In this document: piece after piece, positions 48,446 through 60,829 of the stretch
How the letters are laid out: the number at the start of each line of letters is the position of its first letter
Position numbering within the stretch: the stretch's first letter is position 1
Assembly (NCBI GenBank): GCA_003024785.1
Contig: PUQB01000058.1
Coordinates: 654,330-718,329, forward strand
Source of the DNA: Selaginella tamariscina
Taxonomy: Eukaryota > Streptophyta > Lycopodiopsida > Selaginellales > Selaginellaceae
Direction: 5' to 3'
DNA length: 64,000 bases
The notes under the pieces: model-generated
The model's input: only the letters and a program-made list of their open reading frames with translations
Databases searched by the model: none
What the model was told of the DNA's origin: nothing
Program-made: the position numbers and the translations under genes

Positions 48446-51400
48446 ATGAACAAGGGCAAAGAACATGCAAAGCGTAGACAATACATAGTGAATGGGGAAA
48501 CAGTGACTAGAGGTGCATGGAGATGGCAGCAACGTTCACAACAAAGAACAACAAGAAGAGCATCTGGTGATTACGTATGCAAGTGCAACAAATGCATAGC
48601 TGAACATGGAAGTGTAGGTAAGAACTACAACAGATCGGGTTTTTACAAGCACCTCCACAGTTTGGCAATGGAAAAAATGGCTTCACAGCACCCTCAACAG
48701 TCTGAAGGCCAAGAGTATCATATCGCAAACCCGCCCAACTTGCCACAGCATCAAGCATTCAGGCATAATTTATTGGAGATATGTTGCAACATTTAGCTTC
48801 CAGTCCACACCATGACTACGTAGATGGCTGCTCGAGTCCTTGAAATTTCTACTGTTTCTGAGGGGATGAAGAACATTTCTGAGGAGGGGACACCACCACT
48901 GCCAAGAATGGAAGCCACAATGTTGAGGACATTATTCCAAGTATGCAATACTTTTGACATAGGGCATGTATCCAAGGCCTTGCGATCAAGACTATTGCAA
49001 GCTATTTTTGGTATAGACGCTCATAGTATCGCACAGATTTTGTGTCCAAAATGGAGTGGCTGAGTAGGTAACTTGAAGTTGCCAAAATCGTCAAAAGCAC
49101 TTGATCGTCTGCTAAAGAACCTTGGACTGCCTGAAGCAACAAGGCATGATTTATGCTGCCACAAAGATGAACCAGCTTTTGTTATGCTGATCAACAAGGG
49201 GTTTGTAGCTGCAGGTAAGTTTGTTCAATATAGGGTTACTTTAACATTCCTTGTTTTTTTAGGGTCTTGAGGAACAAATGCGAGAACTGCAAGGAAGAGT
49301 GCCCAACATGTGGAGTAGATATAAAGAAGGCCATTTCATTCTACTACATCCCACTAGCTGCAAGGATTCAGCTGCGTGCAAAGGTTGAAGCCGCTTTGTT
49401 TTGAGGATTTGCGCCATGGAGAGCACGACATACTTGGCAAGGAAAACCTCAGCATGAGGCACCATCTACAATCACAGAGATTTGGGAGGGCACAAAGTGG
49501 AGGGAATACCATGCGTTTTGGGATCCAAAGCAACAAATGAGCTCCCAATTCGTTGCACATGTTGTGAGGAATAATCTGACTCTAGCCGCAAAAAAACAAC
49601 TGCATGACAAGAGTGGCTGCAAATGCCCATGGTATGTACACTGTCGATTGCCCTCACTGCAACTCAACATTCCAAGCTCGCTATGTGCTTGTGAGAGGAG
49701 ACCCCAGGAACTTGGCTCTCCAATTGCATTGGGATGGCTTCCAGGCTGCAAGAACAAAACAACGGAGCAGTGGTGCTATGAATGCTAAGATCTTGAATCC
49801 AGGTTTGCATGGAAGCCCTGCTGCAAAAATGACACTACCAATGATGTATATTCCCAAGTCAGAGTTGGAAGCTGGAACAGATAGCCTCAATTCTTTCATT
49901 GACCTGGTTATAGAGGAACTTATAACCTTGTTCATTGAGGGTGTTGAAGTTCACTATGCCATCAATCCTAAACACTTTGGTAGTCTACCTCAGAAATTTC
50001 GTTTGAGAGTTCTTCTACTGGTAATAAGTGGAGACCATCGGCTCAATGCGAGTTGTTAAAGCTTTCCAGTGGTAAGTGTTTGTAGTATCAATTTGATACT
50101 GATTTGTCAATGTTGTAATGCAGGTGGCAAAAATTCTTGTCGAAATGCAGGACTCTAATGACGATAGATGGTACCCAATGGAAGCATGCTAATATACTTC
50201 AGAATTCCATGGAGCCTCCTCCTGAACGTCGCCTTGAAGACATCCAAGCAGCAATGCGTGAAGTGGAGTTGGCCCAAATGCATCCAGGAAACAGATATCC
50301 AGAGAGATACTGGAGTTCGTGGTGAAAGCCAACTACATCAGCTCTTTGAAATTTATGGGTACAAGCTTACATTCTTATAGATGGTAGTTACTGAAGAAAG
50401 TTTTTGTGTTGCATTGTAGGTTGAATCTTCTCCAAGTCTCAGCATATAATCTTATGCACCTCTTGTCTTTAAATGTGCTTAAAATATCAAATGAGAGGCT
50501 GTTTACAAAATTAGAAAGGCAGGAGAGGTGACAACTGTAATGTCAAGAATGGAAACAATACTAAAACATAGGGTGACTTGCATGAAGGAAGGCCGACGCC
50601 TAGACCACCCATTCACATGACTTGGATTTTGGCATGCACAGGAACATCAACACTTTGTACAATGGTTTCAGATATATGTTGTGGATGGGCTAGTGGATGC
50701 TTCCGACTTTCGACTTTGTTTTTGTTGACAGAGTTATGTAGCACATTGGAGGTATTGTGGTACGAGCAGTATGGAGCACATCAGTCAACACTACTTCATG
50801 CACTTGGTCATGGCCATGTTTGCGAAAACATTTTTCTGTACGGTTCTCCATCAAATACTTGGTGTTATGGATATGAAGGTGACTTCAAAGGCCTCAATGC
50901 TACAGATACAAACAACATTGAAATGAAGATGACATTCACAAAGACACATCTCAGGTATTTTCTATTTCTTTGTAAATCTGAATGTTGTTATTTAGTTTGC
51001 AACTATTGAAAGTCTTCTAACTTTGCTTCTTTTGCATAGGTTATTTTTTACCACAATCCAAGAGCTCATGATGGCAGAATTAGATGGCTTGCTGCCTCCA
51101 GACATGTTAAAACAAAACCTCAACAGCAACTTTATCAAGCCAAAAACATCAACTGACATGGAGAAGGTGCTTGTCAAAAATGGTTGTGGTTGTTGACTCA
51201 GAGGAGGTCGCAATTGATTTATTTAAGAAATGTTCTGAAATGGGAAGTCAAGATTGGCATAGTTGCATTGCAGAAGTTGGCATCCTTGTGAAGATGCACA
51301 AAGGTCATCTTATTTTTAGAATTCAAATGCAAGCTTTTTCTCGACTTCTTGGACCATCTCTTAAAGAGCAGCAAAATTTCAACAACCATATTTATCGGCA

Positions 51401-52110
51401 TAACGTTGTTTGCCTTAATGGCGTTATATACAAACCTGGCAGTTTGTTGTGACTCGTGACCCCGAAAATCCAGGTTTGTATTTCTAAAACTTCATGATAT
51501 TGATATACTTTCAGGTGTCTTTAATTAGTTTTTGTCCAAGAGAAACATGTTACGGTGACATAACAGAGCTATTTTCAGTGGATGTTTGTGGGCGGATTTA
51601 TGTGTACTTCTCTGCCATTTTCCAAAAGTGAGTGTTGTAGTTCATTTATTTCGTATAAATCCATTTATAATTTTTTTCTGAACAGATATCATTGTGCCTC
51701 ACATACATCTTGGTACTCCATGAGGCTACTAGAATGCCAATTTTGGCGCCATCTCAAGTTCAATTCGATTCAACGTGCATACTACCTGTGGATGATATCC
51801 TCCGAGAAATATGCATTCTTCCTCACAATGATCCATCAATGGCCAAAAAGGGTTTTGACATTGCCCTAGAAGTAGTTTCAAGTAAGTTTCCATTCCACCT
51901 TGAGACAGGAGAAGGTCAAAGCCCAATATGGCTAACAAATGGGGATGTAGTCGTCATAGAAACTCAAGTAGGTTTGCAAGCAGGGCTTGTACTTTCAAGC
52001 AATGTGCAAGGGTGCTCATCAAAGATACAATGGTTAGAAGAATCCTCAAGGGATGGAGAACAACTCCTAGTGCCTTGTACACTTCAACGGAACACCAAAC
52101 ATAAGTGGAC
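48446..52110 (+). pseudogene. Transposase region of transposon E
   Basis: Blocks on the plus strand. 48446-48796 is basic N-terminal with a Cys motif CKCNKCIAEHG. 48824-49063 is followed by 49073-49215 (KLPKSSKALDRLLKNLGLPE). 49262-49420 has a zinc-finger-like CKNCKEECPTCGVDIKK. 49604-50040 carries CPHCNSTFQARY, LHWDGFQAARTKQRSSGAMN, VIEELITLFIEGVEVHYAIN and RVLLLVISGDH, followed by a CELLKLSSG-like end and a GTAAGTG donor. 50530-50960 carries HEGRRLDHPF and LLHALGHGHVCENIFLYGSP...CYGYEGDFKGLN. The rest, 51030-52110, is variable. Stops at 48793, 49420 and elsewhere may be introns or decay. Order resembles tnp2-type transposases; the catalytic triad was not identified. Confidence 0.45.
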
Positions 52111-52114
52111 TAAA

Positions 52115-52318
52115 GTGGAGCGTTTTCTATTTTGTCATAAGATAGAACATGGTTTAAATTATCAAATAAACTATAGTGGTTCAGATTAACAAACTTTAAA
52201 CTAATTTATATAATGATTTTAATATTAGTATATTTATATATTTTTTTATTAAAAATTAGGGTTTACTTTTCATGAATGGTAAAAATTATGGTTTAAGCCA
52301 AAACAGTTAATCCATAGT
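52115..52318 (-). mobile_element. MITE-like element, copy 2
   Basis: Reverse complement of the element at 43045-43296: right end ...AAGCCAAAACAGTTAATCCA, interior with TTTATTAAAAATTAGGGTTT, left part CATGGTTTAAATTATCAAAT. Slightly shorter than copy 1. Lies at the end of the transposase E coding-like region. Confidence 0.6.
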
Positions 52319-55300
52319 TTGAAATTTGGATAACATATGATTTGAAAATGAATAAGGTTTAATATTAGGTTCAGTAATAATGTTCAAACGGGAAAAGGCT
52401 TATGTTCAAATGTGCATCTTTAATTTAGGAAAAAAAATGCATATTCAAACATAAGAGTGAATGTTACATCTAACAAAAAGTGCAAAATAAGTTCTCACTA
52501 TAACGTATGTTTTTGAGAGTGTAACTCAAAAAATAGGCTATGATGTTGGACTTATGATACGACAAAAGGTTAGGTATTAACATATAATAAATATATTAAG
52601 TAGCTGAATCGAAGATGCAATGTAGTCGAAATATTGTTTGATGTTTACATTTTGATAACACTAATTACAAGTGACATTAAGTTGATTGTATTACTGAATT
52701 TAAATCTCCTGATTTGAACAATGAAACTTTGGTTAGTTGTAAGCATGCACTCTATTTTCAAGTTAACTAACTTGGCTAACTTGGTTACAGTTGTATCTCA
52801 TATGAGATTGTGAAAGAGACTTGGGATAATAACCTGTCAATTCTACATTCTTATCGATAAAGTTTTGAAGTAGATGGCATGATCTATTGGAAATTTAAAT
52901 ATTAAAAACATACGTTTACATTTTCAGTTTTTAAGTAATGAAGGACTTGCATGGTGAAGGCATTTAGTGCACACTTGTGCATTTTCGTTATTAATTATTT
53001 AAGCTTGAAATCTGTAACGTTGTTTGCACTATGGGGATAAAGCTTGGTTAATAAGAGCATAGTTAAGATTCTCCACTCTGCTTATCAGCTAAGTAAGAAA
53101 ACTTGTTAAGTTCGATAGGTTATATTTGGAGGTGTTGATGAGCTAGAAATAATCAAAAGTACATGTACCTCTTTAGAGAATCAATATCCAGTGGGATTTA
53201 GAAATTGGTGTTGAGTATCGACTTCATCTTGAAAGTTGAATATGATTATTTAAAAAAGTCGGATTTTAGACTCTGCATCATGGTTGCAAATGTGGGCACT
53301 TAGAAAACATATAAAAGTATGACTTTACTTGACTCAAGGTTTGATGGTGCATTGATGGTTTTATCTCAAGAATTAATGATGTTCCTTAAGTTCGATTTTG
53401 TATTCATGAAAGTACGATGTTGAGTTGCTAATATAGCTCAATAAAACGGTCTTCCTTCTTGATGATCATGATCTAAGGTCTTTAACATATAGTCCAGTAC
53501 CCAGTTCGAGAATATGAGATTTTTTATCACCTCATTTGTTAAGATATTTATACTTTAGAATTTAAAAGTATTTGTGATAGTTTTTATATAATTGGTTATA
53601 AATGACTTAGCAAAGTATTGTATAATATTTGTTAAATATTGAGATTGGATCACTCAATATTGAGACTTATTTATGATCACATAGGGTGGCCAAAGACTCA
53701 AAGGGGGGAATTCAAGTGTAACACTTTAAAAAGGTAATACTTTAGTGTTATAACTTAAAACACGATCTTCAAGTTAGTTGAGAATTAATAAAGAGTTTCT
53801 TAATACATTGTTTGGGGAGCAATGCAGTACTTTGTGGGATTGTTAAGTGTTCAGAATGAATGGCGTATCTTAATTCAATGTATTGAACTAGATATCTTAC
53901 TTCTGTTTGAGGAGTTTAACTGAATTATGAGATATAATTGAAACGTGAAGTTAGTATGACACTTCAGTGTCATGATAACACTAATGTGGAAGTTGATATC
54001 TTACTAAATCCATTAGATGAACCAAATGCCAATTCATGATTCTTCTTAGTTCAATCTCAAGCTGAAGTTTGGTTTGTATCAACTAAGTCCAATGTACACA
54101 TTACAGTTCTTGCATTTTGATAAATAATATGATTATAAAGTTATATCCATTAATGTAACTTGTCAATAAACTCAAGATTTGAACGTTATATGATCGTTAT
54201 CAATTTGAAAATATCAATACCAAAATCGCAACTGTTTATGGAACATGGATTACTTTAAAGGTGCTTATCAAAAACTAATTACTAGAATTAGTAGAGAAGT
54301 TATACTTCATAACTTTGAGGGAAATGTTTATATAATTAATTTAAGAGTTGGAAATAAATATAATGTTATAGCGGCATACAGTATTACGAGTTTATTGTGG
54401 AACTAAGTTTTAAAATTCAGTATTTAAACTTAGTAAAATAAGGAGTTAGGAATTATTAAATGAATTTAGTTGTTGTGCTCTTTGAGGAATGAATACAAAA
54501 GGAACAGGTTAGCTGAAACATGTGATATCTAGAGATTATTGGTTGAGGCACTAAATATATGTTGAGTTTCTTAGTTTCTACATCAGTTTGTTAGAAAGAT
54601 ATGTTAGCTTATATTTGCTCCTTGAACTGGTCAGTGTTTTGAAAGAGTATAAAGTTAGTTATAAAAGACAAATGATAGTGTTATGACACTTAATTGCATA
54701 TTTGACTTGAATTTAATTCTCATCAGAAATGAATTTATGTCAATGACACACCAAATGGATGGGTTAATTTTAGGTTGTCTTGGCCTTGTTATATCGAAAA
54801 AGAGCTTGATTCCGATAAACGTCTCATACCTAGTTTGGTGTAGCTATACACTAACAGGGGATATGTATAACAGACCCTTATGCAAGGAGTATGAGAAACA
54901 CCGAGGGAGGCAGAAATGTGAGGCTATAATACTATAACTTGTGGAGATGTGGAACCATTGGAAAATAAAAAGAAACGTGAAGCTATTGGGTTAAGCATTT
55001 AAAATGGACTTAAATTGTTTGTTGTGCACTTGATAACAGGGTCGTCAAGTATGTTTAAAAAAAAAAATGAAGGAATAAAGTAAGGCTTTATTTCTTGTTA
55101 ACCTAGGGTCGATAGTTAACATTAACTAGAAGCCTCCAATATAAATTCTAATTAAGTAAAGAAATTAACCATTATGTTGTTTGCGTCAGGTGACAAACTT
55201 TGCATATGTACAAAGGTTTTCAGGTGACTTCATGTTGTAGGTGGTGCCTTCGGCAATTGAGTTTATGACTTAGAGAACGACGATTCTGAAGTACTTGGTT

Positions 55301-55451
55301 TTGCATAATGCAAGGGGTAATGAAGATTATGTGAACTTTTTGTTAACTTCACATAGAGTGATATGTTAGTTTTGATTAATTTTCTTTAATATTTTCTAGT
55401 CTTAGAGTTGGACGTCAACGAGGATGTTGACATTTTCAAATGCGAAGAGAG
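52319..55451 (+). pseudogene. Heavily decayed chromovirus internal region of element B
   Basis: No open frames of note and strongly A/T-enriched. Assignment rests on colinear matches at the right part: TGCTCCTTGAACTGGTCAG (54617) against the CTTCCTGAGCTGGTCGGCG stretch of element A (37313), and 55080-55451 against 37540-37910 (TTGTTAACCTAGG, GCCTCCAATATAAATTCTA, GACGTCAACGAGG-TGTTGAC). 54240-55060 also aligns with 58960-59790. The part left of about 53900 is assigned by position only. Confidence 0.5.
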
Positions 55452-56885
55452 TGTCATAGTTTTTACAATGACTCCTCTTTACTTTGACGTTGATTGTTGT
55501 TACCTATTGAACTATGTTGAGAAGCTCTATATGTAATAAGAAACGCTTAGTGCATTTGAGTATTTGATGATAGTCCGATTGGGTGTCATTAGGTATTTAC
55601 AAGAAACTCTAAGCGAAGCTAGAACTTACCTTTTAGAAAACTTTTATCCTGATTCTATGTCCCAATTAGGTTTTTAGTTGGTTCCAGTGAGTTCGGCATG
55701 TTGAATATGGGTAGAAATACCCCTAGGGCTAACCTAATCCTAGGTTTGACCTAACCCCACGCCCTAAGCAAGGTTTAAGAGTCGATGGGTCATTAGGTTA
55801 AACTCACCAAATATATTCCCATTGGGAATGAGATTCCGTGCTAGCCCACTTTACAAAACAGGGGGGCTCTGTCACATATATTAAGTAGTATATATAGTGA
55901 GAGTTCTTGGGTCTCATGACTGAGCTTGTTATTCTTTTATTAATGCAAAAGCTCTAGCTTGTGCATTAAGGCACAACCCTCTATTATGCTACCTCAACTT
56001 TCAAACAATAGAGGTATGTCCCACCTTTAGGGTAGCCTACCCTTAACGTAGGTCTTGTCAAACTACATGTTTTAAGGGTTAGAGGTTGAGACATGTTTCT
56101 AGCCTCCTCCTCCATGTCAAGATAGGAGTAACACTCACAGCCAAGCAGGGCACATCCATGTCCTTGTCCAACTGTGGGAGATCTTGGCTAATAAATTTTT
56201 TAAAATTGGCATTTGAGAGCCACGTTCGTGGCACTTGGTGTAACTGTTGAATCTAATAGGCTATGGTGTGATAACCCATATCTTAGGAAACAGTGTCACA
56301 TGAAAATGTGACACTAGGCTAAATGGCACCCGGTACAACACCCAAGGCACACCCTTTAGGGTTGTCTCATGGGCTCAATACCGAGGGATTGGATACTCTA
56401 ACAAGCAGGCATGCTTGTGCTCACATTAGAGTGCTAAGCATTGGGCCTTCACTCAAGGGAGGTTAGGTTTTCTAACTAGATGTGGCTATTGGCACACTCG
56501 ACTAAAGGAGGTCTTATCCTTGGGGTCTAGGGGTTGAACAACCTAAGCTAATTAGCAAGAGCCCTTTCATGAGGCACTTACAAGGTTATGCATTTAGGGT
56601 TGTCCAAACTTAGTCTTAAGGAGTTTACTTAATAAAACACTCGTGTTTGCCTACGGCACACACTTGTGTTCACATTTAGTACTAGCTCTAGGTCTAGGAT
56701 ATGACTTGGTCACTCAAACCCTTAGGGGGTAGTCATGGTTTAGGGTACCCCTTGTTACCCAAAAGGGGTTATACTCCTAGATGAGGGTGATTCCTTAAGG
56801 GATAAGTGACAATGCCTTAGCTCTGTCATGGGGGTATGTGTGGGATACATCTTCTTGGTGGATTCTAGGGGGACTTAGAGTAGGC
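55452..56885 (+). repeat. 3' LTR of element B (B4), truncated
   Basis: Starts TGTCATAGTTTTTACAATG after the purine-rich GCGAAGAGAG. Aligns with B3 without the MITE. Near 56862 about 120 bp are deleted (jump from CTTCTTGGTGG to ATTCTAGGGGGACTTAG) and the LTR ends near 56885, so the right end is missing. Confidence 0.8.
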
Positions 56886-58690
56886 TAGTTCCTTCTCCAG
56901 ATGTCCTGCTACCTCGGCCAAGTCTTCCTAAAGTTACTGCAAGTTCATGCCTATAAACCCGCATTCTAAAGTCATTTTCCTTTGGTATATTCACACAGTA
57001 ACTACATTGAAGGTTTTCAAACACCCTATTGAGATTCGAATGCATTTTTTGTGCCAAAATGTGCCTTCTATCTTCACCTCTTGTGCTCTATATGTGACTA
57101 TGTCTACAACATATGGCTCAAGGAAACCAATTCAAGCCGCTCTTGTTGTTATGAAGGAAGCCCTTCAAATCCACAAGCTTTTTTTATATATCTATAATGA
57201 GTTTGCCAATAACCCCAGCATAGGTTCTTCACTAACTCACACCCTGAAATATAAAATAAGAATCATATGTATATATACATATATAGATATTTACATGCCA
57301 TCATACAAAAATGTTGAGAATTAAAGTAATTTATAGGTCTCATCATTCAGTACAATGATTTGAGCAAGCTAGCAAGTGATATAATGTACAAAAAGTAAAT
57401 GTGAGTGAAGCGTATCACTTACTGTTTGAATCACCCTCAACATTGGGCACACCACCTATAATATTAAAAATGTTATACCAGTTACATATAAATTTATAAA
57501 CAACTTAAGGTTAAAGTAGTAACCATATATAAACTTTATAAGAAACTTACTTATTATAGGAAAATAATGGTTAAGGCCTCACTGGTTTCCATCAGTACAA
57601 GCAAGTTTTGAAGGCTAACCAGCTAAAGCAAGATCTACTTTACGTTTTCCCCTCCGACCACTATTTTCATTCTCTTTTCTTACAACAGCATTGACATGCA
57701 TACGACTAACAATGTGTTCTTTGATATTGTTTGCACATGAACCTGCAAATTATAAACATATTACACATTTATAATAAATCAAAAATAAAGTTTATAATAA
57801 AACAAAATAAAATTTACCTTTATATGGATATAATGAAATGAGGCTATCAGATGCACCAAATCTTCACTTTCTTAAGTCGTTCAAAATCACTGCTCTCCCA
57901 AAGAAAATTCACAATGTAATTGCTCACAAAGATCTGTCACTTCTTTCATTGAGTCTTCAACCAACTTCCTGTTTATTTCACTCGAAGATGCCTAGAAGAG
58001 TCCATGCAATCAGACATAGGAACATTGGTTCTTGAGCTCTTTGCCAAGCATTTCATATGTTGTTTTGACTTGAGATGTGAGGATATGAAATTCTTTAATG
58101 TATCTCGAGTGGATTCTGCCTCAGTAGATCCAGTAACTTTTGGCACTCTACACACCATATGAAAAACTTGCATTTACCGTTAACATCCTTACTTGCAGCT
58201 CAAACCTGTCCATGCGTTGCAATGCTAGCTTGCTCTTTGCTGCTAAAACATCTCTAATCCAGCGTTTTCCTAAAGCACCAGCATTCTTGCTCCACATTCT
58301 AGGCCAAGAATTCTCAATATGCTCAACCTAAGAAAAGAAAAAATAAATTATTTAAAATTCAAATTATTTTATGAAACATACCTCAACAATGAGTTCAATT
58401 TCATGTGATCTTCATCTTCATCTTCTATTGGGTTTACATCATCACTTGGCTTCTCAAGTTTCTCAAGAATAGCTTTGATACAAACATTTTCCCTGTAAAT
58501 TCCCATTTTGCCTCTTGTTTGTTTCTAATTTCTGTGCCTTCAGCTACATTTATAAACACCCATTTCTTTGGAATAATGCCTTCCAAATCATCTATTTCCT
58601 TCCGTAACTCCTTAAATGTCAATGTGGGTAATACCTTAAGCATTCCAATTTTCTTTTGCCCCATTCTCTTGTAGGAAAACCACAATGTCT
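56886..58690 (-). pseudogene. Unknown multi-exon coding-like region
   Basis: Minus-strand blocks with fair coding character. 58685-58434 is the longest (LPTLTFKELRKEIDDLEGII, PKKWVFINVAEGTEI). 58330-58200 follows a TTTTCTTAG acceptor (VEHIENSWPRMWSKNAGALG, KRWIRDVLAAKSKLALQRMD). 57057-56900 reads SNLNRVFENLQCSYCVNIPK, ENDFRMRVYRHEL. I do not recognise the family. Pieces between carry stops, and LTR B4 lies immediately to the left, so the 3' end may be cut off by it. May be a host gene relic or a transposon accessory gene. Confidence 0.35.
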
Positions 58691-58880
58691 TTTGTAGCCA
58701 TGTGGTCTAGCCCCACCCTAACAGTAGATCCCCTATTCTAAGATCCATAGTAACCGTAAGTATACTTAATATCTTACACACAAATCCTACCCAGTAGCGT
58801 ATATGTACGTGTATCTTACCAAAGGTTTTTTAACCCCTTGAGTGCACGTACCCTAGAAAAATAGTTTACACTAAGTGCAC
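58690..58880. other. Spacer, nothing recognised
   Basis: No coding or repeat signal that I can support. Confidence 0.3.
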
Positions 58881-60300
58881 TCCCCGTGGTCACAACTTGT
58901 TAGAATTTAAAAGTTAGTCAATGTTTATGAGCTCAAATGTATCAATATTAAAAGTATAGCTATTTTGGAATGGGGATTAGTTGAAAATTACTTGTCAAAC
59001 ACTAATTACAGAATTAGTGCAAAATTTTATGTGATCAATTTGAGAATTGAAAATGGATATAATGTTACAAAGACGTGCCATATTATAAGTTCAAGGAGTT
59101 TTATTGTAAGAGCTAAGTTTGGAAATTCAATATTTTGAATTTAGTAAGATAAGGAGTTAGGAGTTATTGAATGAACCTAGTTGTTGTGCTCTTTAATAAA
59201 TGAGTACTTTGTGAACGTGTGAGCTAAGGCACTAGATACAAGTTGTGATTTTTCTATGTTAATTGTACAAATTATTCCACATGGATGTGAAGCATTTAAG
59301 AAAGTATTCTCTTATGTTCACTTCCTGAATTGGCCGATGATGTAAAAAGGAACAAAATGAAAGATAGTGTCATGATACTTGATATCAGAAGGCGACCTAG
59401 TTTTGTTCTCAAATAAGGACAAGCTTTTGGTAATATCGTGCAGAAGTTAGTCCTTACATTTCATATACATGTGTATAACACAACCACACGGCTCCATGAT
59501 CACCTTTGGCTAGATTGACATGGTGAATATACAAGTTAATTTAAGGGAAGAAACTCAATGGTTTTGATATAAGTCTCACACCTTGTCTGGCGTAGTTGTA
59601 CATGGACCTAGGAGAAGGTGGGGACCTATAACAAGTGTGAGTAGGTATAGTAACATACTGATGAGTTTACACAAAGGGAGGCAACGAGAATACTTTGTCA
59701 GGTGGAAATGTGGGAAATCTATGAAATGCAAAAGGTGTTGAATTAAGCATTTAAAATGGACTTAAATTGCTTGTAGTGTGCATGACAATGAGGTTGTCAA
59801 ATGTGTTTAATATTAAGAAATAAAGCAAACTTTATTTCTTGTTAACGTAAAGGTTGACAAACAAGATTAACTAAAACCTTCAATATAAATTTTAGTTAAG
59901 TAAAGAAATTAATTGGTATGTTATTTGCATTTGGGTGATCAATTTTTCAAACATGCAAAGGTTTTCAAGTGACTTCATGTTGTAAGTGATGCCTCTAGTA
60001 GTTGAATTAACAGCTTAATGGATGACGATTTTGAAGTACTTAATTTCCTATAATGCAAGAAGAGTAATAAAATTATGTAAAAAAATTGTTGACTCTGTAT
60101 AAAGTGATACGTTAGTTTGGTTAATTTTTTTTAACATTATTTAGTCTTAGAATTAGACGTCAACAAGGATGTTGACATTTTCAAAGCACAGAGAATGTTA
60201 TAATTATGATTACTATTTACTTTAAAGATTAATTATTGTAACTTATTGAACTATTATGACGAGCCCTATGTGTTGACGAAACATATTCACATGGAGCTAA
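58880..60300 (+). mobile_element. 3' remnant of another chromovirus (B5)
   Basis: 58960-59790 aligns with 54240-55060. 59790-60195 aligns with the 3' non-coding region of element A (37540-37910), including GACGTCAACAAGGATGTTGA. An LTR start TGTTATAATTATGATTAC begins at 60196 and runs only about 100 bp. Strong A/T drift. No domain is readable. Confidence 0.6.
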
Positions 60301-60829
60301 CTTCTTTGTTCCCAAATGTGTGACTCCCCCCACATTGATAAACATTAATGAAAATTTAAATCAAATAAGCTACCCCTCCTTTTATAACCGATGAAGGGCA
60401 GCCCTCACTCTTACAAGTTTTTAGTGTATCTTTTATAATCCGATGCAATCACATGGAGCTTGTGGTGAATAAAAATAACATAACTTTGACCACCTTTAAT
60501 CGTGATGGAATCGACAAACTCCAATTATTGAGTTAACTTTAATCCCTAATCCCATTTATCTTAAATTGAATAAAATATTCTAGATTATTCTAAAATAAAT
60601 AGAATATTCTAAATTAATTAAGAACATTGTTGTAATATTCAAAACTTTGTAAAACAAAATTGTAATTTTAGAATTTTCATGGGCAAATTTATAATTTTAT
60701 AAAGTTTGAGGAGTACAAATGTAGCTTTCCCTTTAATTTATTAAACATATAAGCATGTTAATATGAATAGAACAGCATTTTTATATTTTAAAGTGTTATT
60801 TTTAAGGGATTAAGAAGTTTAATGTGCTG
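60301..60829. other. No recognisable gene
   Basis: AT-rich DNA. A stretch with CTCCTTTTATAACCGATGAAG near 60388 has the look of another LTR or promoter fragment but nothing supports a family. Confidence 0.3.

Larger units (their letters stand above)
45063..52114. mobile_element. DNA transposon E with two divergent genes (CACTA/Plavaka-like)
   Basis: Foreign to the surrounding chromovirus. A minus-strand multi-exon gene (48266 down to 45612) and a plus-strand transposase region (48446 to about 52110) diverge from a 180-bp gap. The transposase shares segments in the same order with remnant D. Termini are not resolved: I found no convincing CACTA...TAGTG pair. 45070-45600 has recurring AAGTGGCTTTTT / AAAAGCCACCTT and CATTATGTTATATA motifs that could be subterminal repeats. 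Confidence 0.45.
42940..56885 (+). mobile_element. Chromovirus element B with nested DNA transposon
   Basis: 5' LTR B3 (42940-44868), primer site 44871-44882 and leader to about 45062, homologous to 32566-32740 of element A. About 7 kb of unrelated DNA transposon E follows. Then comes heavily decayed chromovirus internal DNA (about 52320-55451) whose end matches 37290-37910 of element A, and 3' LTR B4 (55452-56885). Orientation and order are consistent with one element split by a later insertion. Decay is mainly toward A/T, as expected for methylated, silenced copies. Confidence 0.65.

Noticed and set aside
45371..52178. CACTA at 45371 and TAGTG at 52174 as termini of transposon E
   Set aside because: Flanking trinucleotides do not match as a target duplication, and the right site lies inside the MITE-like copy 2.
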